In this document: positions 1-8,800 of the stretch, piece after piece
Layout of the letters: each line of letters begins with the position of its first letter
Position numbering within the stretch: position 1 is the stretch's first letter
From: an uncultured Collinsella sp.
GTDB lineage: Bacteria; Actinomycetota; Coriobacteriia; Coriobacteriales; Coriobacteriaceae
Assembly: GCA_947002045.1 (NCBI GenBank)
Contig: CAMQJB010000005.1
Location: 7,849-71,848 of the forward strand
Reading direction: 5' to 3'
DNA: 64,000 nt
Made by a program: the position numbers and the translations under genes
The notes under the pieces: model-generated
Databases searched by the model: none
What the model was told of the DNA's origin: nothing
What the model saw: the letters and a program-made list of their open reading frames with translations, nothing else

Positions 1-582
1 GCCGCAGCTATTGTCGTCCAAAAACGTATGCACCAGGGCCTCGTAGTCGGGACGCATGGCATCGAGCGTCTGGACAATACCCGCCAGCTCGGAGTCCTCA
101 ATGTCGTGTTTAAGACCGCCGATCTCGTTGATCGACAGAATCACGCGGCCGCCGCACGTACTCTCAAAGATCTTGAGAATCTGCTCGCGCAGGGTCCACG
201 ACCGATAGAACAGCGCCTCGAAGCCAAAGGCATCGGCGAGCAGGCCCAGCCACAGCAGATGCGAGTGGATGCGCGAAAGCTCATGCAAAATGGTGCGGAT
301 ATACTGCACGCGACCGGGCACTTCGATACCAAGCATACGTTCGCAGGCGCTGGCATAGCCGTAGCTGTGGCCCACGGCGCAGATGCCGCAGATGCGCTCG
401 GCGATGTAGCCAAACTGGTGCATGTCGCGCTTTTCGGTGAGTTTCTCGAGCCCGCGGTGCACAAAGCCGATCTGCGGAATTGCCTCGATGACGCGGTCGT
501 CCTCGATCACCAGGTCCAGATGAAGCGGCTCGGGCAGCACCGGGTGTTGCGGGCCAAACGGAATAACGGAGCGATGTGCCAT
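1..582 (-). CDS. echE: Ech-type [NiFe] hydrogenase large subunit, N-terminal 194 residues (runs off the window)
   Basis: This is the catalytic large subunit of a membrane-bound group 4 [NiFe] hydrogenase, homologous to complex I NuoD, and would carry the Ni-Fe site that makes or uses H2. The visible N-terminal part shows FGPQHPVLPEPL, the GFVHRGLEKL segment and the first nickel-ligand motif RICGICAVGHS (about residues 62-72), which respiratory NuoD lacks. The C-terminal DPCxxC half lies beyond base 1, so that ligand pair cannot be checked. The ATG at 582 follows the echD stop by 5 bases, so it is the next cistron of the ech operon. Hydrogenase rather than complex I is well supported by the paired cysteines; Ech versus another group 4 subtype is an inference from gene order. 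Confidence 0.9.
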   Translation of the reverse strand, partial: MAHRSVIPFGPQHPVLPEPLHLDLVIEDDRVIEAIPQIGFVHRGLEKLTEKRDMHQFGYIAERICGICAVGHSYGYASACERMLGIEVPGRVQYIRTILHELSRIHSHLLWLGLLADAFGFEALFYRSWTLREQILKIFESTCGGRVILSINEIGGLKHDIEDSELAGIVQTLDAMRPDYEALVHTFLDDNSCG

Positions 583-587
583 GGACC

Positions 588-1304
588 TTACGCCTCCTTT
601 TTCTGCTTGTCGCGGGCGGCCTTGGCGGCAAGCGCCGCGCGGACCTTGGCCGCTTTCTCGGGATCCATGGCGGCGAGCTTTGCCTCCATCTCGGCAGCCT
701 TAAGTGCGGCCTTGGCAGCAGCTTCATCGTGCTGAGCATCGGAGCCGGTAGCCGCAGCGGACTGGGCGACGGCAGCGCCCGCAGCATCGCCGGCGCCTGC
801 GGCGCCCTCCCCCGCAGCAACAGCGGCAGCGGCCTTCTCGGCCGCGGCCTTGCGCGCCTTGGCCTCGGCGGCGGCGCGGACCTTCATGGCTTTCTCGCGC
901 GCGGCCTTCACCTCGGGTGTGATAACGCTCATGGGCTCGGCAGTCGAGACCTGGTAGAAAAAGCCCTTAAAGTCGATCTGCATATCGGTAATGGCAAGCC
1001 CAAACAGGTCGTGCGCCTCGTTCTCAAACGGGAATACCGCCGGATAATACGAGCTGATGGACGGAATCTCCTGGTACTGGTCGATGCCCTCGACCACCAG
1101 GTTCTCGATCGCATAGCTGCCATCCTGAGCGATCTGCTCCTGTGCAGCACGAACGTTGATAAACGTATAGACCAGGCGATACGTGCCGTCGTCGACGTTG
1201 CGCTCGGCATGCATTTGCACAAAGCGCGCGCCGACGCCCTTGAGCGCCTGGACATGCGACAGGAGCTCGTCGATCCCGACGGTGGTATAGATAGCCTTTT
1301 GCAT
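588..1304 (-). CDS. echD: Ech hydrogenase subunit D (NuoC/30-kDa-like) with long Ala/Lys-rich tail
   Basis: The 238-residue protein resembles the complex I 30-kDa subunit (NuoC), which supports assembly of the peripheral arm. The conserved part is about residues 1-130 and includes YRLVYTF, a hydrophobic core and the family-typical segment FPFENEAHDLFGL. After residue ~130 comes a tail of roughly 105 residues that is almost wholly Ala, Lys, Glu and Arg, probably a long helix or coiled coil. Known EchD proteins are short (roughly 110-140 residues), so this tail is an addition. The start codon overlaps the echC stop by one base (TAATG), indicating translational coupling. Confidence 0.85.
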   Translation of the reverse strand: MQKAIYTTVGIDELLSHVQALKGVGARFVQMHAERNVDDGTYRLVYTFINVRAAQEQIAQDGSYAIENLVVEGIDQYQEIPSISSYYPAVFPFENEAHDLFGLAITDMQIDFKGFFYQVSTAEPMSVITPEVKAAREKAMKVRAAAEAKARKAAAEKAAAAVAAGEGAAGAGDAAGAAVAQSAAATGSDAQHDEAAAKAALKAAEMEAKLAAMDPEKAAKVRAALAAKAARDKQKKEA

Positions 1305-1921
1305 TACTCGGCCTCCTTTGCAGCGGCGGGCGTCCCGGCAGGCGCGTCGCCAGCGGCGGGCGCGGCGGGCTTCCCGGCAGGCGCGCCACCGGCACCGTCA
1401 GCCCCGGCCCCCGCGGCCACAAACCCGTCCTCGCCCAACTCAACGCCACCGTCCCAGGTAGCGGCGCCGCCCACGGTGAGCGGGTCGCCGCCGGCGCGCA
1501 TCACGGCCTCCTTCTGGTCCAGGATGCCGCACGCCTCCACGATGGCATCGATCACGGTCTCGGGGCGAATGGCGCACCCGGGCGCGTACACGTCCACGGG
1601 AATCGCGCGGTCCACGCCGCCGATTACGTTGTAGGCATCGCGGAATACGCCGCCCGAGCACGCGCAAATGCCGCACGCCACCACGCACTTGGGCTCGAGC
1701 ATCTGGTTGTAAATCTGACGCACGACGGGCAGATTCTGCGCGTTGACCGAGCCCGTCACCAAAAAGATATCCGCATGCTTGGGGTTGCCGGTGTTGACCA
1801 CACCAAAGCGCTCCGCATCAAACAGTGGGGTAAGCGAGGCCAGCACCTCGATATCGCATCCGTTGCAGCTCGAGCCGTCGTAATGAATAACCCACGGCGA
1901 GCGCGACATTTTATGATCCAT
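1304..1921 (-). CDS. echC: Ech hydrogenase small subunit (NuoB-like, [4Fe-4S])
   Basis: This is the electron-transferring small subunit of the group 4 hydrogenase. It would carry the single proximal [4Fe-4S] cluster between the Ni-Fe site in EchE and the ferredoxin-side subunit. Residues ~8-150 match the NuoB/EchC family: SSCNGCDIE gives the first cysteine pair, then VVACGICACSGGVF and VDVYAPGCAIRPE supply the others. From ~residue 150 to the end (205) there is a Gly/Ala/Pro-rich low-complexity tail that the family does not need. It lies 12 bases after the echAB stop and overlaps echD by one base. Gene order AB-C-D-E matches the classical ech order. Confidence 0.9.
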   Translation of the reverse strand: MDHKMSRSPWVIHYDGSSCNGCDIEVLASLTPLFDAERFGVVNTGNPKHADIFLVTGSVNAQNLPVVRQIYNQMLEPKCVVACGICACSGGVFRDAYNVIGGVDRAIPVDVYAPGCAIRPETVIDAIVEACGILDQKEAVMRAGGDPLTVGGAATWDGGVELGEDGFVAAGAGADGAGGAPAGKPAAPAAGDAPAGTPAAAKEAE

Positions 1922-1933
1922 GGATGCCGCCTC

Positions 1934-4816
1934 CTAAATAAACACGTCGACGAGAATGGGCATAAGGTTGAGCAGGCCAAACACCAGCGCCACGCTCCAT
2001 CCGAGCTTAAAGCAGCTGCGCCAGGTGCTGCGGGCAAAGGTGTTATCGATCAGCACCTCGACAAAATACGTCGCGACCATCACGACCAGGGCGACCACCC
2101 AGCTCACCGGGTTGTCCCAAACAAAGAACATGCCCACCCACATCAAAAACAGCACGGTCTCGCACCAATGCATAAGGGTCATCTTGGCCAGCGTGCCGCC
2201 GCTCATCTCGGTGGCTACGCCCTGGACGATCTCCTGATGCGCGTGATGTGAATACGAAAGATCGAACGGCGACTTGCGCAGCTTGATGGTAAGCACCGCG
2301 AGCAGCGCGAGGAAGATGGGCGCGCTGTACACGATGATGGGGGCCGACTGCCCCGTCACGGCAATGGAATCGAAGCTATCGGTGGCAAGGTACAAGCCCA
2401 CGCTCATCAGCAGAACGGCGGGCTCGTAACTCATAACCTGCAGCAACTCACGATCGGCGCCGACCTGGGCAAACGGGCTTTGCGTCGAGGCGGACGCCAG
2501 CACCACAAAGATCGCGGCGAGCGTCACCATAAAGGCGCACAGCAGCGTGTTGGAGCCCGACACAAAGATGCCGCCGCCCACGACGGTAAAGATGAGCGCG
2601 CACGCCATGTAGGTATCGTCCATGGTGTTTACGCTGGCAGGGGCTTTGCGCAGCAGCTTGGCAACGTCGTAGAAGGGCTGCAGCAGACGCGGGCCCACGC
2701 GACCCTGCATGCGAGCGGACAGCTTGCGGTCAAGACCGTCAATCAAACCGCCCACAAGCGGCGCCAGCAAGGCAAACGCCACGGTACCAATAAAAATGCC
2801 CAAGACGCCCGAACCTTCAAAATACTTGCCGCGCAGCACCGAGGGCGCGCTCATGGCAAGCCGCTCGGGCCCAATCCACGCGCAACACAGCAGCGCAAAC
2901 AAGATAATGCTGCAGCACACGACGCTACCCGCGGGGCCAATACGCTTCTCGCCAAGGGCGTCCTCCGAGTACCAATTGCGCTTTTCGGCCTTCACCTCGT
3001 GTCCCATCGAGCCGCGGAAATGGCGATATTTGTCGGTTCCCACGCCCGAAAGGTACACGTTGACGTGCGGCTTATTGCTCACGCGGAACGACGTCAGCAG
3101 CACCACGGCGATAAACGCCACGATAACCACCATCAGATACATGGCGTCCTTGCCAATAACGTACGGCACGCGGCCAAACACCATGGCCAAGTAAGGCGAC
3201 ACCAGGCCGCTCGAGATAACCGGGAACGCCACACAGCACAGAATCAGCAGCGCGGCGATGGTGTTGAGCGCCATCCATTCAGTCTTATGGACATTGACCT
3301 CAACGTTTTGAGCCGTGGGGTCGACGCCCGAAAGCTTGGCAAGCCACTTGCCCCAGAAGTAAAACGTCGCGGCCGAGCCAAAGGCAAGCACCATGATCAT
3401 GAGCACGTTGCCGGTCTGCGCAAACGCCACCAGAGCGCCCCACTTGGACACGAGCATGCCAAACGGCGCCACGAACATGCCCATGATGCCCAGCATCATC
3501 AAGCGCGTCAGGTGTGGCATACGGCTGAACATACCGTCCATGTCCTCGATATTGCGGCTGCCGATATGATGCTCGGCGGTGCCCACGCACAGGAACAGCA
3601 GCGACTTTGCCACCGTGTGGAACAGGATTAGGAAGATGGCGGCCCACACGGCCTCGGGCGCGCCGACACCCAGGCAGGCACTGATGAGGCCCAAGTTGGA
3701 AATAGTGGAGTACGCGAGCACGCGCTTGGCGTTGCTCTGCGAGATGGCCATGAGGGCAGCGAGCAAAAACGTGATGGCACCCACACTCGTGACCATAAAG
3801 CCGGTCACGGGATAGATGGCATAGAGCGGGCTCAGCTTGACCATTAGGAACACGCCGGCTTTGACCATGGTTGACGAGTGCAGCAGGGCACTCGTGGGCG
3901 TGGGGGCAACCATGGCACCCAGCAGCCAGGTGTGGAACGGCATCTGCGCGGCCTTAGTGAGTGCGGCGAGCGACAGCAGGATGACCGGCATCACCAGCAG
4001 CGCGGACTGCGCGGTTCCGGCGCCGGAAAGCTCGATCATGCCCGAGATGGTCAGCGGCATGCCGTTAACGTGCAGGTACATGAGTCCGGCCAAAAACGCG
4101 ATGCCGCCCAGCATGTTGAGGATAATCTGGGTGAAGGCGTTCTTGATGGCCTCGGGCGTGCGCGTGTAGCCAATCATGAGGAACGAGCACACGGTGGTGA
4201 TTTCCCAGCCGCAGAACAACCACTCAAGGTTGTCGCTCGTCACGATGACGAACATGGCCGAGAGGAACAGGAACATAAGCGCCAGGAACTGCGGGCGTCG
4301 GTCGGGCGCAGTCTGCCCGCGCAGCGCAGCCTCGTGCTCGTCATGGGCCTGGAAGTCCTTCATGTAGCCCAGGGCATACACGCAGATAAGGCTGCCGACA
4401 ATGCCGACGGCGAGCACCATGATCACGCTCATGTAATCCAGGTAGAGCGGCGTTGCCGTGACGGCTTCGGCCGCGGGCAGCGTCATGGCTGCAAAGGCGA
4501 GCGAGCCCACCAGCTGGACTATGCCGAGCACCGTGGTGAGCGCGTTCCTATATTTATACGCGTTGTATAGGATGACGGCGCACAGGATGACATCGATGGC
4601 GGAGCTGATGATCGAGAGCACATGCGAGGTGCCGGAGGCAACCTCAAAGCTCTGCGGGCCCGCGCCAAAAAACATGACGGCGACTACAACTGTCACCGCC
4701 ATAATGATGCCGGAACCTATGAGCCCCACCGCATCGCGGGCGCGGTCACCGCGCGCGAGCAGCATGCCCAGCGCCGGTACCAGCGGAAACAGGGTAAGGA
4801 AATACAGTAGCGTCAT
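1934..4816 (-). CDS. echA-echB: Fused Ech hydrogenase membrane subunits: antiporter-like EchA plus NuoH-like EchB
   Basis: This 960-residue polytopic membrane protein should be the proton or sodium translocating part of the hydrogenase. Residues ~1-640 are a NuoL/HyfB/MrpD-like antiporter module, with the typical run LTKAAQMPFHTWLLGAM, the SALLHSSTMVKAG segment and many transmembrane helices. After a hydrophilic link around residues 600-650, residues ~660-960 are NuoH/EchB-like: RMQGRVGPRLLQPFYDVAKL and KSPFDLSYSHHAHQEIV are the diagnostic loops that contact the peripheral arm. In most organisms these are two genes; here one uninterrupted frame joins them. Start: ATG with GGGGGAG about 6 bases upstream. 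It is the first visible gene of the operon; the dyad CTCAATTGAG and AT-rich sequence at 4840-4875 may belong to its promoter. Confidence 0.9.
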   Translation of the reverse strand: MTLLYFLTLFPLVPALGMLLARGDRARDAVGLIGSGIIMAVTVVVAVMFFGAGPQSFEVASGTSHVLSIISSAIDVILCAVILYNAYKYRNALTTVLGIVQLVGSLAFAAMTLPAAEAVTATPLYLDYMSVIMVLAVGIVGSLICVYALGYMKDFQAHDEHEAALRGQTAPDRRPQFLALMFLFLSAMFVIVTSDNLEWLFCGWEITTVCSFLMIGYTRTPEAIKNAFTQIILNMLGGIAFLAGLMYLHVNGMPLTISGMIELSGAGTAQSALLVMPVILLSLAALTKAAQMPFHTWLLGAMVAPTPTSALLHSSTMVKAGVFLMVKLSPLYAIYPVTGFMVTSVGAITFLLAALMAISQSNAKRVLAYSTISNLGLISACLGVGAPEAVWAAIFLILFHTVAKSLLFLCVGTAEHHIGSRNIEDMDGMFSRMPHLTRLMMLGIMGMFVAPFGMLVSKWGALVAFAQTGNVLMIMVLAFGSAATFYFWGKWLAKLSGVDPTAQNVEVNVHKTEWMALNTIAALLILCCVAFPVISSGLVSPYLAMVFGRVPYVIGKDAMYLMVVIVAFIAVVLLTSFRVSNKPHVNVYLSGVGTDKYRHFRGSMGHEVKAEKRNWYSEDALGEKRIGPAGSVVCCSIILFALLCCAWIGPERLAMSAPSVLRGKYFEGSGVLGIFIGTVAFALLAPLVGGLIDGLDRKLSARMQGRVGPRLLQPFYDVAKLLRKAPASVNTMDDTYMACALIFTVVGGGIFVSGSNTLLCAFMVTLAAIFVVLASASTQSPFAQVGADRELLQVMSYEPAVLLMSVGLYLATDSFDSIAVTGQSAPIIVYSAPIFLALLAVLTIKLRKSPFDLSYSHHAHQEIVQGVATEMSGGTLAKMTLMHWCETVLFLMWVGMFFVWDNPVSWVVALVVMVATYFVEVLIDNTFARSTWRSCFKLGWSVALVFGLLNLMPILVDVFI

Positions 4817-4962
4817 ACCATCACTCCCCCATGCAAAAACGCTGCAATTGTTTAACTTTATAGCTCAATTGAGGAGTAGCGGCGGCGGGTTTTCGGTCAA
4901 CTGGGGAGTTTTGTACGTGCGGGGTAAGGAGTCTGTCCGCATTGGAGCAGAGGGGCGGCAAG

Positions 4963-4984
4963 AAAAATGCGCCCCTGTGGGCGC
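4963..4984 (-). terminator. Rho-independent terminator after the helix-turn-helix gene
   Basis: On the minus strand GCGCCC-loop-GGGCGC is followed by ATTTTT. It begins 14 bases after the stop of the gene at 4998-5402 and would isolate that gene from the ech operon promoter. Confidence 0.75.
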
Positions 4985-4997
4985 ACCATCCCGTTCG

Positions 4998-5402
4998 CTA
5001 TTCCGCCTTTTTAACGCGCGGCTTGCGGCCGCGCGGCTTATCGACCAGCGCGGACTCACCGCTCTCGCGATACTGGCGGCACCAAGCCTTGACTGAAGAC
5101 TCGCTGGGAATCTTGTGCTTGATCATAGCCTCGCGAACCGTCAGGCCGTTTTCCAAACGGTCCTTAACCACGGCGAGCTTTACGTCGTACGAATAGGTGT
5201 GATGACGAGCGCCCGCGTTGAGCACGGCGTCGGCACCGCCCACGGCATATGCGCGGGCCCACTGACGAGCCGTGGCCTGGGGAATGCCAAGCTTTGCGGC
5301 GAGGGCGCGGTGACCGACCCCCTCTTGGAGGATCTCGACGGCGCGCTGCCTAACCTCGGGCACATGCGTGCGAGTCCTAGTTGCTTCCGACATACCTGCC
5401 AC
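4998..5402 (-). CDS. Transposase-like tandem helix-turn-helix protein
   Basis: The 134-residue protein resembles the DNA-binding OrfA part of IS3/IS150-type transposases. A first homeodomain-like HTH lies around residues 15-60 (VGHRALAAKLGIPQATARQW) and a second around 65-115 (TVREAMIKHKIPSESSVKAW), followed by a basic tail RGRKPRVKK. No DDE catalytic partner and no terminal inverted repeats are visible on either side. It is therefore either an IS remnant or a stand-alone DNA-binding protein. It has its own terminator. The GTG start at 5402 has AAGG 7 bases upstream; an ATG at 5393 is the alternative. Confidence 0.6.
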   Translation of the reverse strand: MAGMSEATRTRTHVPEVRQRAVEILQEGVGHRALAAKLGIPQATARQWARAYAVGGADAVLNAGARHHTYSYDVKLAVVKDRLENGLTVREAMIKHKIPSESSVKAWCRQYRESGESALVDKPRGRKPRVKKAE

Positions 5403-5675
5403 TTCTTAGCCTTAACCGTTAATTTGCTTTCTTACGTGCTTGTTAGATAGTAGCATTTTGCTGTTCCCGCGTAACAGTTAATTGAAAATCGCAACGGCGG
5501 CATCTGGGTATTTGCCATTCATTTGCAACAGTTCTTTAGGTTTTATTTACGCAGCTAGTTGGCTCGCGGCTCATTGACGGTGTTTTGCCAACCAGATTGG
5601 TATCTTTTTGTTTGGCTGGTATGGTTTGTGCAATTATTAACCCCTCGTCAGTCCGCCCCTAACATGTCAGCTTTC

Positions 5676-5805
5676 CACTTGCTTCCCAACTTTCCACTTA
5701 ACTTTCCAGCTTTCCACCTAACTTACCAGCTTTCCAGCTAACCTACCAGCTTTCCACCTTAGGTGGTAAGTTGGGTGGAAAGCTGGAAAGTTGGTGGGTA
5801 GCTGG
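5676..5805. repeat. 10/20-bp phased TTTCCA repeats ending in a large inverted repeat
   Basis: From 5690 a 20-bp unit, CTTTCCACCTAACTTACCAG with variants, repeats in tandem (5690-5709, 5710-5729, 5730-5749, then a half unit 5750-5759). Each unit holds two TT(T/A)CCA motifs 10 bp apart. At 5760 the sequence turns round and about 45 bp of the inverse follow, so a long imperfect hairpin could form. The rest of the gap between 5403 and the terminator at 5831 is AT-rich and shows no convincing gene or further structure. Confidence 0.8.
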
Positions 5806-5830
5806 GACAGCAGCGGGTCAGGCGAACAAG

Positions 5831-5862
5831 AAAAAAGGGCGGCAACCGGGTGGTTGCCGCCC
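5831..5862 (-). terminator. Rho-independent terminator of the giant surface-protein operon
   Basis: On the minus strand an 11-bp perfect stem GGGCGGCAACC/GGTTGCCGCCC with a short loop is followed by six T. It lies 10 bases past the stop of the 3554-residue gene. Confidence 0.9.
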
Positions 5863-5871
5863 CTCGCGTGG

Positions 5872-8800
5872 CTAGTTGGTTTTCGTCTCGTGGGGAATGC
5901 CCTTGGTGTTGATGCGCGCCAGCGTGTACGTCACGTAGTCAGAGTTCGCATAGCCGGCGAGGTTGCTGACGTTAACCGGCGTGTCGTTGACACCGCCACC
6001 GAACATATGGGCCGTAAGCACCAAGCGGTAGTTGGCATAAGTTTGGTCCTTGCCCTCAACATCCGTGTTCACCTTAACGCGGAAAGCATGCTTAAAGGCA
6101 AGGCTGTTGCCGTCGCGCGTGGCGAACGCGCCGCCAGCCCCCTTGCTATCAGTAAATACGTAGTTCTTGCCATCAGCGCTCAAAGAGCCGTTAGCCAACT
6201 TGTCGCTACCGAGCACCGTAATGTAGCTTGAGATGTTGTCGACCGCATCATAACGACCATCATTTTGGCGGCGCTTCTGCAAGCTCAGCGTGTACGTCAC
6301 CGTGCTGGCATTGGAGATCATGGCCTCGGCACCCGCGAGCTTGGACAAATCATACGTTCCCACCAGAGCGATCTCGCCGTCGGCGGACTTGAGGTCATCG
6401 ATGTTGATGCCCAGCTGCGACTTCTTTGAAGCCTCGAGCGCAATAGTCGAGGAGCCCACGTCCATGCGGTAGTATCCAGCTTTGCCGTCGATGTATGCCG
6501 AGTTGCTACTGGTGCTGAGCGTTTCATCATTCGTAGAGAGGCACGCACGGTAGTTGGGCTTTGTGTACTTATCTGTGCCGCCATTCTGCGAAGCGATAAT
6601 ACCAGCCTGGCACGCAGGCTCCGTCATGGCGAGATTCGCCTCCATGGTGATGGTGAACTCGCTGCCATGGTTCTTAGCGATTTCGCGAATGCCGGAAAGA
6701 TCAATTGCCCCAAGACCTGCGTCGGCCAGCGTCAATTTCATGTCCGTACCGTCCGCGGTCCATACACCCGTAGCGGCGCGATGATCTTCAGCGGTGGCCT
6801 CCCCCCATGTCCACTTCGTCTTGCCGTTCACGGTTGAGGCATGCGGGGCGTAGTACTTGCCCCCCACTGTCACGTAGAACGAATACGTGCCCTGGGTTCC
6901 AGTCGGGTAGCCATGCGCACCCGCAGCACTACCGTTCTTCCCGTAGTTCACGAGCGAAGAATCCAGCTGGTAGTACAGCGCGTCGGAGCTTGTGTATTGC
7001 TGGTTCGAGTCGAACTTCACGGTGTCGCTTACCTTCATGGTAAGCGGATAGGTGACATCGTTAAGCTCCATCTGTTTGATGCCGTTCTTGTTGTTATCGA
7101 TGAGGCCGTGCGTGTAGTTGGATGTCACGCTATAGGTCGAGGCCGTATTCTGGTGCCCATCCTCGGCAGCCTTGTCGTCGGCTGCTATCTTGCCTCGCAG
7201 CAGGTAGTTGATGTGCTCGTTAAGGCTCGTGTCCACCGTGGTGGCGGTGTAGCCGTTGACGCCCGCGGACCCCGCCGGCGTGCGCACCACCAAGTAGAAG
7301 TTTTCGCTCTTGGGCTCTTCCTTATCAACGGAGAGGGTATAGAACGTGCCCGTCGCGTCGGAAGAAGTGCGCGCGCGGTAGTACGCGCCATCGACCTTGG
7401 CGTCAGCCATCTTCGCGAGTTCGGCCTGGCTCTTGTCCTTGACCTCGTCATCGGCGAGCTTGACCCAAGCGCCGTCCTTGTCCTCCTTGGCCTCATCGGC
7501 CTTCACGCCCACGGTTTCACTCAGCCACGGCTCGACGTAGGCCTTCTTGCTAGCGTCCACAAACTCGGTGAGTTTGACCGACGCCGCTCCGCCCGCGCCC
7601 ACCGTGCAGTGGTATTCACGGTTGTTATGAGCAGTGTCCACGAGTGTGAGCTGCGTACCCTCGGGCAGCGTGGCGCCGAAGGTGATGCTCTTGTTGAGCG
7701 GGCCCATGGAGCCGCCGGCTTCGAGCAGCGTGTTCCAGCCGTATTCGACCGCCTCGCCCCGAGCGCTGCCATAGGTCCAGGTAAGGTAGCCGGTCATGGT
7801 GTCGCCGCTGCTCACAAGCACGTGCTTGTCGTATTTTGTCGCATAGTCGGCAGCCTTGAAGTTCGCACCTTCGGAGTAGGTGGCGGTAAAGTCGATCTCG
7901 AGCATGCGCTTAACGATGATGGGCACCTGCACGCGGTAGCTCTGGCCGGCCTCGCTAAAAGTGACCGTGAGCAGCGTGAAGCGGCCCCGCTCGTTGTCCC
8001 AGTCGGTACTCGCGCGGAATACCATGGAGCTCGTGCCGTTGTTGAGCACCTTGAGCGTGGGCGTTTGCGAGGCGATTGCGTCCTTGACGAAGGCGCCGTT
8101 ATCGGCAAGCGAGAAGACCTCGGCGGTGGCGGTCACGTGCTTGGCGCTGCCGTTGAGGCGGCGGGCATCAGAAAAGCCGCCGTTAGTCACGATGTTCAGA
8201 TACTTCTCGACCGTCGTCGTGTCGTTGCCGGGAATCATGAGTACCGGGAAGTCGTTTGCAACCTTCTTGCCCGAAGTAACGTTGTTGGTGTTGAAAGTGG
8301 GCCTTGGGCTGTCCGCGCTATAGGTGCTCGTGTTTTGGTACGCGCCGGCATCATTAATGCCGCCGATATTGGTATAGGTGTAGCGGCCGGCAACACTGGT
8401 GCCTGCCTCGCTCTGGATGGTCGTCGCGGTGTCAATGGCGACACCGTCGCCAAACAGATAGCGATCAGTGGTGTCGTCGTTGGAGGCACGCACCGCCAGC
8501 GTGCTCACGGGGCTCGTGGTCACGTATGGGCTTGCAGCCGTAGTAGCGGTATCGTCCGCACCGTAGAGCGTGGTGTCCTTGCCGGGTACGTCGAGCCTGT
8601 CGTTGTAGTCTCCGAACGCGATGTAGGTTTTCTTGTTAACGGCGGCCGTATTGGTCGTATAAACCATCGGTGGCAGGTCGCTCGTGGTCTTGCTGTTGCC
8701 AGGCTTTACGTCCACGCCCGCTGCAAAGAGGCCGTACTGATTATCTCTTGTGTCAACCTCGCCCAAGAGCACGCCCTGCTTAACGCCGGATTTGTAGGTG

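Noticed and set aside
28..735. Plus-strand coding region opposite the hydrogenase genes
   Set aside because: It is antisense to echE and echD, which have clear family motifs; high GC causes long open antisense frames throughout the window.
588..4816. Respiratory complex I operon
   Set aside because: The large subunit keeps the RICGIC nickel-ligand motif and the gene set is the short Ech set, not nuoA-N.
5559..5741. Short plus-strand gene in the AT-rich gap
   Set aside because: The peptide is low-complexity, has no ribosome binding site and runs into the TTTCCA repeats.
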